From positions 2,208,032-2,272,031 of the forward strand of contig CANMKS010000001.1 of the NCBI GenBank assembly GCA_947498645.1: a stretch of 64,000 nt of DNA. Reading direction: 5' to 3'. Position numbers and translations under genes: made by a program. Source of the stretch: an uncultured Paracoccaceae bacterium. Its GTDB lineage: Bacteria > Pseudomonadota > Alphaproteobacteria > Rhodobacterales > Rhodobacteraceae. Below, one piece after another: positions 8,949 through 17,437 of the stretch (positions within the stretch are counted from its first letter, which is position 1; every line of letters starts with the position of its first letter). Under the pieces are notes generated by a model. That model saw only the letters and a list, made by a program, of their open reading frames with translations. It had not been told where the DNA came from and searched no databases.

Positions 8949-10469
8949 ATGGATGTTCTTCTCCTGCTTGCAGATGGCATGTTGGTGTCACTTCAGCCGC
9001 TGAACCTGATGATGATTATTATCGGGGTGACGCTGGGCCTGTTCATTGGTGCAATGCCGGGACTGGGATCGGTCAATGGCGTGGCGATCCTGTTGCCGGT
9101 GACGTTTCTGGTGCCGCCAAGCTCGGCAATTATCTTTCTTGCTGCGATTTACTATGGGGCCATGTATGGCGGGGCGGTGTCGTCGATCACACTGGGTATT
9201 CCGGGTGCGTCAACGGCAGTGGCCACAACATTCGATGGCAGGCCGCTGGCCAAGCAGGGCCGCGCCAGCCTTGCACTTGTGACCGCCGCATTGGCATCAT
9301 TTGTCGGTGGCACCGTGGCCAATATCCTGTTCACGCTGTTTGCCCCTTTGCTGGCAAGCGTCGCCTTGTCCTTTGGCCCGCCAGAGGTCTTTGCCCTGAT
9401 GCTGCTGGCCTTCGCCACTTTTGTGGGTCTTGGCGGTGACGACATCCCCAAAACCATATTCTCGATCTGTTTTGGGCTTGTGCTGGGGGCGATTGGTTTT
9501 GACCAGATATCAGGCGCGCCGCGCCTTGTTCTGTTCGACTACAACGGTTTCTTGCAGGGGATCGGGTTCCTTGTGCTGGCCATTGGTGTCTACGGGATCG
9601 GAGAGATGCTGTGGACGATCGACCAGACCCGCGGCGATGTGACCGCAACGACCCCGCAGATGACGATCAAAGGCATGGCCGCTGACACCAAGGAAGCCGC
9701 CAGACGTGGTTGGAAAGGCACGGCGATCGGATCCTTCCTGGGGTTCTTTGTCGGTATCTTGCCTGCGGCAGGGGCAACGCCCGGTTCGCTGATGGCCTAT
9801 GGTGTCGCCAAGATGGTGTCGCGCAATCCCGAAGAATTCGGAAAAGGCGCTGTGGGCGGGGTGGCCGCACCTGAGGCCGCCAATAATTCTGCCTCGACCG
9901 GGTCGATGTTGCCGATGCTGACGCTGGGTATCCCCGGTTCACCCACCACGGCGATCCTTTTGGGGGGGATGGTGATCTGGGGGCTGGTGCCCGGTCCGCG
10001 CCTTTTTGTGGATGAACAGCAATTCGTCTGGGGGCTGATCGGGTCTTTCTATATCTCCAACCTGGCGGCGGTGTTGATCAATCTGGCCTTCATTCCGGTT
10101 TTCATCTGGATGCTGCGGATGCCGTTCACCATTCTCGCGCCCGTTATTTTTGTCCTTTCGATCACAGGCGGTTATGCCGCCACGCGCGATATGTTTGATA
10201 TCTGGCTCATGGTGGGTTTTGGCATTGGTGCCTTCTTCATGCGCAAGTTTGACTATCCGCTGGCGCCCGCCGTTCTGGCCATCGTGCTTGGCCCGATTGC
10301 AGAGCCGACATTGCGGCAGTCGTTGCTGTTGTCGTCGGGCGATCCGTCAATCTTCTTTACGCGTCCGGTGGCCGGGCCCATCACGGTTGTGGCTTTGATC
10401 CTGATCTTCCTGCCTGCACTGAAATTCCTGCGTCGCAGGCCTGCCAAGGGCAAAAGGCCCGCGTCGTAA
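8949..10469 (+). CDS. tctA: Tripartite tricarboxylate transporter large permease TctA
   Basis: Large permease of the TTT family, 506 residues with about 11-12 membrane helices. The two TctA signature repeats are visible: GLFIGAMPGLGSVNG near residue 30 and FFVGILPAAGATPGSLMAYG near residue 260. AAGETP-type substrate loops such as AAPEAANNSASTGSMLP are also conserved. It is the last gene of tctCBA and its stop codon lies in the loop of a strong hairpin terminator. Confidence 0.95.
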   Translation: MDVLLLLADGMLVSLQPLNLMMIIIGVTLGLFIGAMPGLGSVNGVAILLPVTFLVPPSSAIIFLAAIYYGAMYGGAVSSITLGIPGASTAVATTFDGRPLAKQGRASLALVTAALASFVGGTVANILFTLFAPLLASVALSFGPPEVFALMLLAFATFVGLGGDDIPKTIFSICFGLVLGAIGFDQISGAPRLVLFDYNGFLQGIGFLVLAIGVYGIGEMLWTIDQTRGDVTATTPQMTIKGMAADTKEAARRGWKGTAIGSFLGFFVGILPAAGATPGSLMAYGVAKMVSRNPEEFGKGAVGGVAAPEAANNSASTGSMLPMLTLGIPGSPTTAILLGGMVIWGLVPGPRLFVDEQQFVWGLIGSFYISNLAAVLINLAFIPVFIWMLRMPFTILAPVIFVLSITGGYAATRDMFDIWLMVGFGIGAFFMRKFDYPLAPAVLAIVLGPIAEPTLRQSLLLSSGDPSIFFTRPVAGPITVVALILIFLPALKFLRRRPAKGKRPAS

Positions 10470-10480
10470 CGCGGGCCTTT
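10453..10480. terminator. Bidirectional terminator between tctA and the panE-like gene
   Basis: Perfect 11-bp stem AAAGGCCCGCG-TCGTAA-CGCGGGCCTTT with A-rich and T-rich flanks. It can serve the plus-strand tctA transcript and the convergent minus-strand transcript that ends at 10503. The tctA TAA codon forms part of the loop. Confidence 0.8.
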
Positions 10481-10502
10481 CAAAGTGATCCGATCAGCGG
10501 GG

Positions 10503-11480
10503 CTAGCTGTAAAGACCAGCCACCTTGCCGCGTAGCTGGACAAGCGCCAGCACGGTGTCGATGGTCGGCGTGGGCGTTTGGGTGACACGGCCCAGTTCCT
10601 GTACGGAGCCCACCAAGGCGTCGATCTCCATCGGACGATTGGCGTCGAGGTCTTGCAGCATCGACGTGCGATGCGCGCCCACGTCAGCGCCGCCCTGAAT
10701 GCGCCGATCCACATCAATGGGGAACTTCACGCCCAGTTTTTCGGCAATCGTCTGTGCCTCAAGCATCATGTTGCGGGCAACCTCGCGCGTGCCGGGTTCG
10801 GTACACAGCACATCCAGCGTTGCATGGGTCAGGGCCGAGATCGGGTTGAACGACAGGTTCCCCCAAAGTTTGACCCAAATCTCATCACGTATCTTTGGCC
10901 GCACTGGTGCCTTAAGGCCAGCCGCGCTGAGCGCCTTGGACAGGCGCAAGGCGCGCTCGGATTTCTCGCCCGAGGGTTCGCCCAAGGAAAATCGGTTGCC
11001 TTCGATATGTTTGATGACGCCCGGCTCTGTGACCTCGGCCGCCGGATAGACCACGCAACCAAGCACGTTGTCAGGGCCAAAGCCATCCCATTGGGCGTTG
11101 CCCGGATCGACGCTGGTCAGCCGGGTGCCTTCCAGATCGCCGCCCGCTTTGTGAAAATACCACCAAGGTACGCCGTTCACGCCGGATACGATGGTGGTGT
11201 CATCGCCAATCAGCGGCTGCATCTTGTCGACCACCGGAGGCACAGAATGGGCCTTGAGCGTCACAATGACGTAATCCTGCGGCCCCAGATCGGCGGCGTT
11301 GTCTGACACGGTCACGGGCAGCGTTTCAGAAACGCCATCCTCGATCAGGGTCAGACCATTGTCGCGCATCGCAGCCAGATGCGGGCCGCGCGCGACCAGG
11401 CTGACGTCTGCCCCGGCTTTGGCCAGTTTTGCCCCCATATAGCCGCCAATGGCGCCTGCGCCGAAAATACAGATCTTCAT
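10503..11480 (-). CDS. 2-dehydropantoate 2-reductase family protein (PanE/ApbA fold)
   Basis: NADP-dependent reductase of the ketopantoate reductase family, 325 residues. The Rossmann motif GAGAIGGYMGAKLAKAG lies at residues 7-23, and the C-terminal helical domain contains KLWGNLSFNPISALT, the family active-site helix with Lys and Asn. Biosynthetic PanE reduces ketopantoate to pantoate for coenzyme A, but many paralogues in catabolic operons reduce other 2-oxo acids. Here it overlaps an oxalyl-CoA synthetase-like gene by four bases on the same strand, which favours a catabolic or uncharacterised role over pantothenate synthesis. Confidence 0.85.
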   Translation of the reverse strand: MKICIFGAGAIGGYMGAKLAKAGADVSLVARGPHLAAMRDNGLTLIEDGVSETLPVTVSDNAADLGPQDYVIVTLKAHSVPPVVDKMQPLIGDDTTIVSGVNGVPWWYFHKAGGDLEGTRLTSVDPGNAQWDGFGPDNVLGCVVYPAAEVTEPGVIKHIEGNRFSLGEPSGEKSERALRLSKALSAAGLKAPVRPKIRDEIWVKLWGNLSFNPISALTHATLDVLCTEPGTREVARNMMLEAQTIAEKLGVKFPIDVDRRIQGGADVGAHRTSMLQDLDANRPMEIDALVGSVQELGRVTQTPTPTIDTVLALVQLRGKVAGLYS

Positions 11481-13012
11481 GATGCCGTATCCACAAGGCC
11501 GAGTTTTTCGGCCAAACCGATCCGCTGCAATTTGCCTGTGGCCCCTTTGGGGATTTCATCAAGGATGATCACCTTGCGCGGTACTTTGAAGTCGGCCAGC
11601 CGCGCGGACGCAAAGTCGCGCACGTCGCGGTCGCTGATCGCTTCGCCTTCGCGCAGAACAACGGCTGCGGCAACTTCTTCGCCCAGCTTGGGATGCGGCA
11701 ATGCAAAGGTGACAACCTGCGCAATCGCCGGATGCGCAGACAGCACGCCATCGACCTCAAGCGGGCTTACCTTTTCGCCGCCCCGGTTGATGATCTCTTT
11801 GAGGCGACCGGTCAGCGTCAGATAGCCGTCAGCGTCAAACGTGCCCTGATCGCCGGTACGGAACCAGCGTTTGCCATCCGCTTCAAAGAAATTCTTGGCG
11901 TTGGCCTCTGGGTTGCCTTCATAACCCGGTGTCACGTTGGGGCCAGAGATGACAACTTCACCCACACCGCCGTCCGTCAAGACGGGCTCAACCTCATCGG
12001 CAATGCGCACCTCGGGACCGGCGGGCAGGCCCACAGCGCCGGGTTTCTGCGTGCCGGGTTTGAGTGGGTTGGAACACATCTGGTGGGCGGCTTCGGTCAT
12101 CCCATAACCTTCGACCACAGGCGCGCCGAAGGTTTCAAACAGCTTTTCCATAACCGGACCGGGCAGGGAGGCCGAGGAGGACCGCAGGAAACGCAGGCGC
12201 GCCGCGTCGATGATGTCCGCATTGCGCGGCGCGCGCGACAGGATCGCCTGATGCATTGTTGGCACGGCGGTGTACCACGTCGGGTCCGAATCCCGCAGCC
12301 AGCCGAAGAAACGCAGGGCGTCAAAGCCCGGCGCGCACCAGACCTGCCCACCGGTTGCCAAAGTGGCGGAAACGGCCGCCAACAACCCGTGGATGTGAAA
12401 CAAGGGCATGACATTCATGCAACGATCATCAGAGGTGAGCGCGAGAGAATGCGCGATATTATGGGCCGAGGCCGCAACATTTGACTGCAAAAGCGGCACA
12501 ATCTTGGGCCGCGATGTGGTGCCCGATGTATGCAGGATCAAGGCGACATCGCCTGCGTCAGGTGCGCTTTGATCGCAGGTGCCGGTGGCATCGGTCTGTA
12601 GGGTGAACTGACCGGCTGGAGCGTTTTCGTCAACGGACAGGCGCAGGATCGCCACCCCCAGTTTCCGGGCCGCAGCAAAGGCCGGGCCGTCGTCACCCGC
12701 CATGAGGACAACGGCCTTTGCCTTCAAATCATCAATGTAGAATGCAAATTCATCTTCGCGGTAGGCGGGGTTCAAGGGGGCGGTCACAGCGGTTTGTGCA
12801 ATCGTAATGAACGCGGCGGCCATTTCGGGGCCGTTGGGCAGCACAATGGCCACACGATCCTCGCGCCCGATCCCTGCGCTATGCAATGATGCTGAAACAG
12901 TATCGGCAAGCGTGCGCAATGCACCATAGCTGAGCCAATCACGCTCGGGCGCGCCGATGGCGGGTGCTGTATCGACGTGACTTTGAAGTAGGCTTTTAAG
13001 CGTGTCTGACAC
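11477..13012 (-). CDS. Acyl-CoA synthetase resembling oxalyl-CoA synthetase (AAE3/Pcs60 group)
   Basis: AMP-forming ligase of the ANL superfamily, 511 residues. The ATP-binding loop is HTSGTTSRPKIVPL, later motifs are EGYGMTEAAHQM, WFRTGDQGTFDADGYL and GRLKEIINRGGEKVSPLEVD, and the catalytic lysine is in PKGATGKLQRI near the C-terminus. The blocks MPLFHIHGLL, TWYTAVPTMHQAIL and SSSASLPGPV closely resemble my memory of plant AAE3 and yeast Pcs60, which make oxalyl-CoA. GTG 13012 was chosen because GGAGAG precedes it by five bases. Substrate is inferred; other short acids remain possible. Confidence 0.85.
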   Translation of the reverse strand: MSDTLKSLLQSHVDTAPAIGAPERDWLSYGALRTLADTVSASLHSAGIGREDRVAIVLPNGPEMAAAFITIAQTAVTAPLNPAYREDEFAFYIDDLKAKAVVLMAGDDGPAFAAARKLGVAILRLSVDENAPAGQFTLQTDATGTCDQSAPDAGDVALILHTSGTTSRPKIVPLLQSNVAASAHNIAHSLALTSDDRCMNVMPLFHIHGLLAAVSATLATGGQVWCAPGFDALRFFGWLRDSDPTWYTAVPTMHQAILSRAPRNADIIDAARLRFLRSSSASLPGPVMEKLFETFGAPVVEGYGMTEAAHQMCSNPLKPGTQKPGAVGLPAGPEVRIADEVEPVLTDGGVGEVVISGPNVTPGYEGNPEANAKNFFEADGKRWFRTGDQGTFDADGYLTLTGRLKEIINRGGEKVSPLEVDGVLSAHPAIAQVVTFALPHPKLGEEVAAAVVLREGEAISDRDVRDFASARLADFKVPRKVIILDEIPKGATGKLQRIGLAEKLGLVDTAS

Positions 13013-13188
13013 AAATTCTCTCCAGTCAAATGATGAACACAACCATAGCGCACATGCATCTGCTTGCAACGGATAGTGGTATGATATCGCAGATGGATAA
13101 ATGTGCGGGGGGTGGCGCCTGAACGCCTTGAGCCGCCTGTGCGGCAAGCTGGGGTATGCACCCTACAACTTTCCTGATTGAAAAGTTG

Positions 13189-13278
13189 TGGCGGAGGAGG
13201 TGGGATTCGAACCCACGGTAGACTTTCACCTACGTCGGTTTTCAAGACCGGTGCATTCAACCACTCTGCCACTCCTCC
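13189..13278 (-). tRNA. tRNA-Ser(TGA)
   Basis: Ninety bases on the minus strand including an encoded CCA. The acceptor stem pairs GGAGGAG (13272-13278) with CTCCTCC (13193-13199), the discriminator is G, the anticodon loop is CTTGAAA with anticodon TGA, a long variable arm is present as expected for class II serine tRNA, and the T-arm has GGTTCGAATCC. A stem ACAACTTT / AAAGTTGT begins at the CCA end. Confidence 0.97.
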
Positions 13279-13356
13279 GACATGGCCCTGTTAGCGCCTC
13301 GTTTCTGATTCGAAAAGCAGGTTCACGCTTTGGGGAAATCCGCCGACAAATTGTGC

Positions 13357-13483
13357 TAGACTCTTTCAAATCATGCCATCGGGCGCTATCGTCCCTGCAA
13401 ATCTGCGAATTCTCTGTATGCGCAGGCGGTGAGCGACAACAAAGACGGCTGAAAAACAGCTGATTTCCCCCGCAAATGCGGGG
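13357..13483 (+). promoter_or_regulatory. Candidate extended -10 and leader hairpin for the SPOR lipoprotein operon
   Basis: TGCTAGACT gives an extended -10 (TAGACT at 13357-13362) without a good -35. Downstream, CCCCGC-AAAT-GCGGGG (13468-13483) makes a GC-only stem just before the AAAGGGG ribosome site of the gene at 13503. The long leader could modulate translation; nothing else in this 224-base gap was recognised. Confidence 0.3.
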
Positions 13484-13502
13484 CGCAACAAAGGGGCTAG
13501 AG

Positions 13503-14513
13503 ATGACGGGCACAGTGTTTTTGAACGCTTCGCGGTGGCGTATGTCCATGGCGTTGATCGCGGCGATGGGATTGGCCGCCTGTGATGAAAGCGGTGGGTT
13601 TGCCTTGCCAACGGCCGGGGAGGACGCGGCAGAGCCGCTGCCTGCGAACGCCCGTAATCAGTCTGTTCAGTCAGAACGCGATGTGGAGCGTCCGGATATC
13701 TTTGAAGTGACCGACCGTGGTCTTTGGGATGGTCGCCCGTCCTTGGGGGGTGTCTGGGTTGCCCATCCTGACGCGGAAGACCCAGAGCGCGTGATGATCG
13801 TGAACACCGAAAACGGGCGCACGATTGTGGGGGCCTTGTTCCGCCGTGAGCGCGAGAACCCCGGCCCGTTGTTGCAGGTTTCCTCTGATGCCGCAGAAGA
13901 GCTGGGAATTCTGGCAGGTGCGCCGACAGAGTTGAGTGTGGTCGCCCTGCGCCGTGAAGAAGTTGAGGTTGAAGCCACCCCGGAGGAAAACCCGGTTGTG
14001 GCCAGTCTTGCCGCACCTGTTGCCGTGCAATCCGAAGCATTGGAACCAGCAGAGGATGCAACGCCCGACGAAAGCGACGAAGCTGAGGCGCCAATTGCCG
14101 TTGTTCTGCCCCCGGCAGGAGAGGCTGCGGCCAGTGCCGCTGAAGCGGGTGCCGAAACAGCTGTCGCGGCTGGCGCTGCGATTGCTGCCGGGGCGGCGGA
14201 TGCCATTTCCGACGACACCGCCGATGAGGCCGTGGATGTTTCTGCTGTGATTGCCGCCCCACCAGAGCCGTTGCCGCCCGGCACAATTGCGCAGGTTGGT
14301 ATCTTCAGCGTCGAAGCCAACGCAGGCGCGGCTGCAATGCAGATTATTGATGCGGGCATTCCGGCCAATGTTCTGACCCAAGAGGTTGGCGGTCGCACGG
14401 TGTGGCGCGTTGTTGCTGGTCCGTTGGCAGACGACAGTGCGGTGCCACAGCTTAGGGCGATGGGCTTTGTTGATGCTTTCATCGTCCAAGATGACAACGC
14501 CGAGGAAGAATAA
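13503..14513 (+). CDS. SPOR-domain lipoprotein
   Basis: Exported protein of 336 residues with a lipobox (LAAC, Cys near residue 26) after a hydrophobic helix. After an N-terminal globular stretch that contains LWDGRPSLGGVWVAHP, there is a long Ala/Glu/Pro-rich linker at about residues 150-260, then a C-terminal SPOR-type repeat domain (TIAQVGIFSVEANAGAAAMQ to the end). SPOR domains bind denuded peptidoglycan glycans. It sits directly before the D-Ala-D-Ala carboxypeptidase gene, an arrangement seen across Rhodobacteraceae, supporting a cell-wall role. ATG 13503 has AAAGGGG upstream. Confidence 0.85.
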   Translation: MTGTVFLNASRWRMSMALIAAMGLAACDESGGFALPTAGEDAAEPLPANARNQSVQSERDVERPDIFEVTDRGLWDGRPSLGGVWVAHPDAEDPERVMIVNTENGRTIVGALFRRERENPGPLLQVSSDAAEELGILAGAPTELSVVALRREEVEVEATPEENPVVASLAAPVAVQSEALEPAEDATPDESDEAEAPIAVVLPPAGEAAASAAEAGAETAVAAGAAIAAGAADAISDDTADEAVDVSAVIAAPPEPLPPGTIAQVGIFSVEANAGAAAMQIIDAGIPANVLTQEVGGRTVWRVVAGPLADDSAVPQLRAMGFVDAFIVQDDNAEEE

Positions 14514-14537
14514 ACCCGCAACCGAAAGGAAAACGTC

Positions 14538-15719
14538 ATGCTTGTGGGATACATGCGCCGCGCCGTTTTGATGCTTTGTGTGATGATCGCCCCCATCACC
14601 GCCACCGCGTTTGAGACATCCGCCCAAGCCGCTTATATCTTTGATCAGACAACTGGCACCGTTCTGTTGTCCAAGAACGCGCAGGAGCCTTTGCCGCCTG
14701 CGTCCATGTCAAAGCTGATGACGATCTATATGGCGTTTGAGGCTGTCGCCGATGGCCGTCTGATCATTGATGAAGAACTGACTGTCTCGTCTCATGCGGC
14801 GGGCTATGGTGGGTCGTCGATGTTTTTGGATACCACCGACCGCGTCACGGTCGAGGACCTGTTGCGCGGTGTCATCGTTCTGTCGGGCAATGACGCAAGC
14901 GCGGTACTGGCCGAGGCCCTGTCGCCCGATGGCAGCGAGGCCGGCTTTGCCCGCATGATGACCGAACGCGCCCGCCAGATGGGTATGATGAATTCCACCT
15001 TCGCCAACTCCAACGGCTGGCCTGCGGTCGGGCATCGCATGTCGATGGAGGATCTTGGTATTCTGGCGGATCGACTGATCAGTGATTTCCCCACGTTCTA
15101 TCCGCTGTTTGCTGAAACAGAATTTGCCTTTGATGGCCGCGTGCCTTCCAATTCAAGCAACCGCAACCCGATCCTGTCCATGGGGCTGGGGGCGGATGGC
15201 CTGAAGACTGGTCACACGCAAGAGGCGGGTTACGGTCTGGTGGGCTCTGCCAAACAGGGGGATCGCCGGGTTATTTTTGTAATCACCGGGCTGGAGACGC
15301 CGCAGGCCAGATCGGAAGAAAGCGCCAAGATCATCAATTGGGCCTTTCGGCAGTTTGCCGAAAAAGATGTGGTTTCGGCGGGAACCCAGATTGCCACGGC
15401 TGATGTCTGGATGGGCGATGTGCCGACCGTTGGTTTGACCGTGGCCGAGGATCTGTCCTTGCTTGTGCCGATCCTGAACCAGGGAGAGATTGAGGCTGAC
15501 GTTGTTTTTGAAGGCCCGGTTGAGGCACCCATCACAGCCGGCCAGCCGCTGGGTGAGTTGGTGATCACCCTTAACGATTTGCCCGAAAAGCGCATTCCGC
15601 TGGTGGCCGATGCTAATGTGGCGCGTGGCGGGTTCGCGACCCGTTTGCGTACCGCCGCTCTTGTCCTGTGGCAGAAATTCGGCCCCGCCAGTGGGGATGA
15701 GGTGCCGGAAGAGGCATGA
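14538..15719 (+). CDS. dacA: D-alanyl-D-alanine carboxypeptidase, PBP5/6 type
   Basis: Periplasmic serine carboxypeptidase that trims the terminal D-Ala of peptidoglycan stem peptides, 393 residues. It has an N-terminal signal peptide, the catalytic SMSK (S56-K59), the SGN motif in VLSGNDASA near residue 118 and KTG in LKTGHT near residue 217. The C-terminal PBP5-type beta domain and an amphipathic tail (TRLRTAALVLWQKFG) for membrane association are present. AAAGGAAA precedes the ATG. It overlaps tmk by ATGA. Confidence 0.95.
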   Translation: MLVGYMRRAVLMLCVMIAPITATAFETSAQAAYIFDQTTGTVLLSKNAQEPLPPASMSKLMTIYMAFEAVADGRLIIDEELTVSSHAAGYGGSSMFLDTTDRVTVEDLLRGVIVLSGNDASAVLAEALSPDGSEAGFARMMTERARQMGMMNSTFANSNGWPAVGHRMSMEDLGILADRLISDFPTFYPLFAETEFAFDGRVPSNSSNRNPILSMGLGADGLKTGHTQEAGYGLVGSAKQGDRRVIFVITGLETPQARSEESAKIINWAFRQFAEKDVVSAGTQIATADVWMGDVPTVGLTVAEDLSLLVPILNQGEIEADVVFEGPVEAPITAGQPLGELVITLNDLPEKRIPLVADANVARGGFATRLRTAALVLWQKFGPASGDEVPEEA

Positions 15720-16324
15720 GCAAGCCACGCTTTATTACGTTTGAGGGGATCGACGGTTCTGGCAAATCGACCCAGGCCCGGCGCTTTGCCGATCATCTGC
15801 GCGGGCAGGGTGATGATGTTGTTCTTACCCGAGAGCCCGGCGGCAGCCCCGGAGCAGAGGAAATCCGTCAGCTTTTGCTGACCGGTGATCCTGATCGCTG
15901 GTCTGCGGAAACGGAGATATTGCTCTTTACTGCCGCCCGCCGTGATCATCTTGAGAAAACCATTCAGCCAGCCCTGGCGCAGGATAAAACCGTGGTTTCC
16001 GACCGGTTTGCCGATAGCACGCGCGTCTATCAGGGGGCCACGCGCGGGGATCTGCGCGATATGGTGGACAAGTTGCACAGCCTGATGATCGGGCGTGAAC
16101 CTGACCTGACTTTCATCATCGACATGGACCCGGCCACCGCATTGGAGCGTGGTTTGGCCCGCAAGTCAGGCGAGGATCGGTTCGAGGATTTTGGTTTGCC
16201 GTTTCAGGAAACGCTGCGCCACGGGTTTCTGGCGCTGGCCCATGCCAATACCGACCGCTGTGTGCTGATTGATGGCAATCGCACCGCCGATCAGATCGCC
16301 AGCGAAATCGCGGCCTACGCATGA
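15716..16324 (+). CDS. tmk: Thymidylate kinase
   Basis: Cytoplasmic kinase that phosphorylates dTMP to dTDP, 202 residues. The P-loop is EGIDGSGKST (residues 10-19), the DR(Y/F) type motif is SDRFADST, and TREPGG is the substrate-binding loop. The LID region carries ARKSGEDRFED, of the kind seen in bacterial type II enzymes. It is coupled by four-base overlaps to dacA before it and holB after it. Confidence 0.97.
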   Translation: MSKPRFITFEGIDGSGKSTQARRFADHLRGQGDDVVLTREPGGSPGAEEIRQLLLTGDPDRWSAETEILLFTAARRDHLEKTIQPALAQDKTVVSDRFADSTRVYQGATRGDLRDMVDKLHSLMIGREPDLTFIIDMDPATALERGLARKSGEDRFEDFGLPFQETLRHGFLALAHANTDRCVLIDGNRTADQIASEIAAYA

Positions 16325-17427
16325 GCGACGACGACATCCCAGAACCCGACCGGATCGCGGGCGCGCCGCACCCGCGTGAAACGCCGGTGCTTTTCGGGCA
16401 GGACAAGGCGCAGGCCGATTTTCTGGATGCATTCGGGGCAGGGCGGCTGCATTCGGGCTGGCTGATCACCGGACCACGCGGTGTGGGCAAGGCAACCCTT
16501 GCATGGAAAATCGCCACCTTTCTGCTGGCGGATCAAGAGGCGGGCCTTTTTGGCGACCCCACCCTTGCGGTTGATCCCGAACATCCTGACGCAAGGCTGG
16601 TGCAGGCGGGTGCGCATCCGCGTCTGTCGGTTATTCGCCGCCCCTGGAATGAACAAACCAAGAAGCTGCGCACGGATATCACCGTGGATGCGGTGCGCAG
16701 CCTCAAATCCTTCTTTCACATGTCCGCTGCGGATGGCGGGCGGCGTGTCGTCGTCGTAGATGCCGCAGATGAACTGAACCGCAACGCGGCCAATGCGATC
16801 CTCAAGGAGTTGGAAGAGCCGCCAGCGAATTGCACGATCCTGTTGATTGCCCATCAACCCTCGCGCCTGCTGCCCACAATCCGGTCGCGGTGCCGCGAAT
16901 TGCGCTGTGCGCGGTTGTCGCCTGACGATCTGCAAAAGGCGCTGGTGCAGGCGGGGCATCCGTCTGACCAAACAGAAAGCCTTGCGACATTGGCCGGTGG
17001 ATCAGCCGGGGATGCGATCCGGTTGCTGAACCACGATGGTTTGGTGCTCTATGCGGAGTTGGTCAAAACCTTCGAGGGCCTGCCCCATATTGACCGGCCC
17101 GCCGCCCTGCGATTGGCCGAAAGCTGTGCCGGGCGGGGCGCTGATGTGCGTTTTGGACTGACATTGGATTTGATTGATCTGTTTCTGTCCCGCGCCGCCC
17201 GCGCCGGGTTGATGGGCGAACCAGCTGCACAGGGCGCGCCGGGTGAAGCGCGCCTGCTGGCGCGGATTGCGCCGGATGACCGCGCCGCCCGCCGCTGGGC
17301 CCAGTTGCAACAGGATTTGACCGATCGGTCCCGCCATGGCCGCGCGGTGAACCTTGACCCTGCTGCATTGATCCTTGATATGGTTTTCAAGATTGAAGAG
17401 ACGGCGCAAGGTACAGCCGTAGCCTGA
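16321..17427 (+). CDS. holB: DNA polymerase III subunit delta'
   Basis: Clamp-loader subunit of 368 residues, part of the complex that loads the beta clamp on DNA. A P-loop-like GPRGVGKATL lies at about residues 51-60, and the sensor-type segment ANAILKELEEPPANCTILLI and the SRC motif in IRSRCREL are typical of delta'/tau. The four cysteines of the E. coli zinc module are not seen after the P-loop, which I recall as usual in alphaproteobacteria. The tmk-holB-tatD order is conserved widely. Confidence 0.93.
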   Translation: MSDDDIPEPDRIAGAPHPRETPVLFGQDKAQADFLDAFGAGRLHSGWLITGPRGVGKATLAWKIATFLLADQEAGLFGDPTLAVDPEHPDARLVQAGAHPRLSVIRRPWNEQTKKLRTDITVDAVRSLKSFFHMSAADGGRRVVVVDAADELNRNAANAILKELEEPPANCTILLIAHQPSRLLPTIRSRCRELRCARLSPDDLQKALVQAGHPSDQTESLATLAGGSAGDAIRLLNHDGLVLYAELVKTFEGLPHIDRPAALRLAESCAGRGADVRFGLTLDLIDLFLSRAARAGLMGEPAAQGAPGEARLLARIAPDDRAARRWAQLQQDLTDRSRHGRAVNLDPAALILDMVFKIEETAQGTAVA

Positions 17428-17437
17428 AAGCCGCGTC

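Noticed and set aside
10578-11306. 242-residue plus-strand frame opposite the PanE-like gene
   Set aside because: The minus-strand Rossmann motif and full-length family match decide the coding strand.
13187-13272. Open frames on both strands across the tRNA-Ser, including one starting MAEWLNAPVLKTDVGES and one starting MAEEVGFEPTVDFHL
   Set aside because: These are the well-known false translations of serine tRNA genes; the cloverleaf explains the sequence.
13366-14627. Long antisense frames opposite the SPOR lipoprotein (306-318 residues)
   Set aside because: Low-complexity Arg/Pro/Ser-rich or Gly-rich products caused by the Ala/Glu/Pro linker of the real gene; no start signals.
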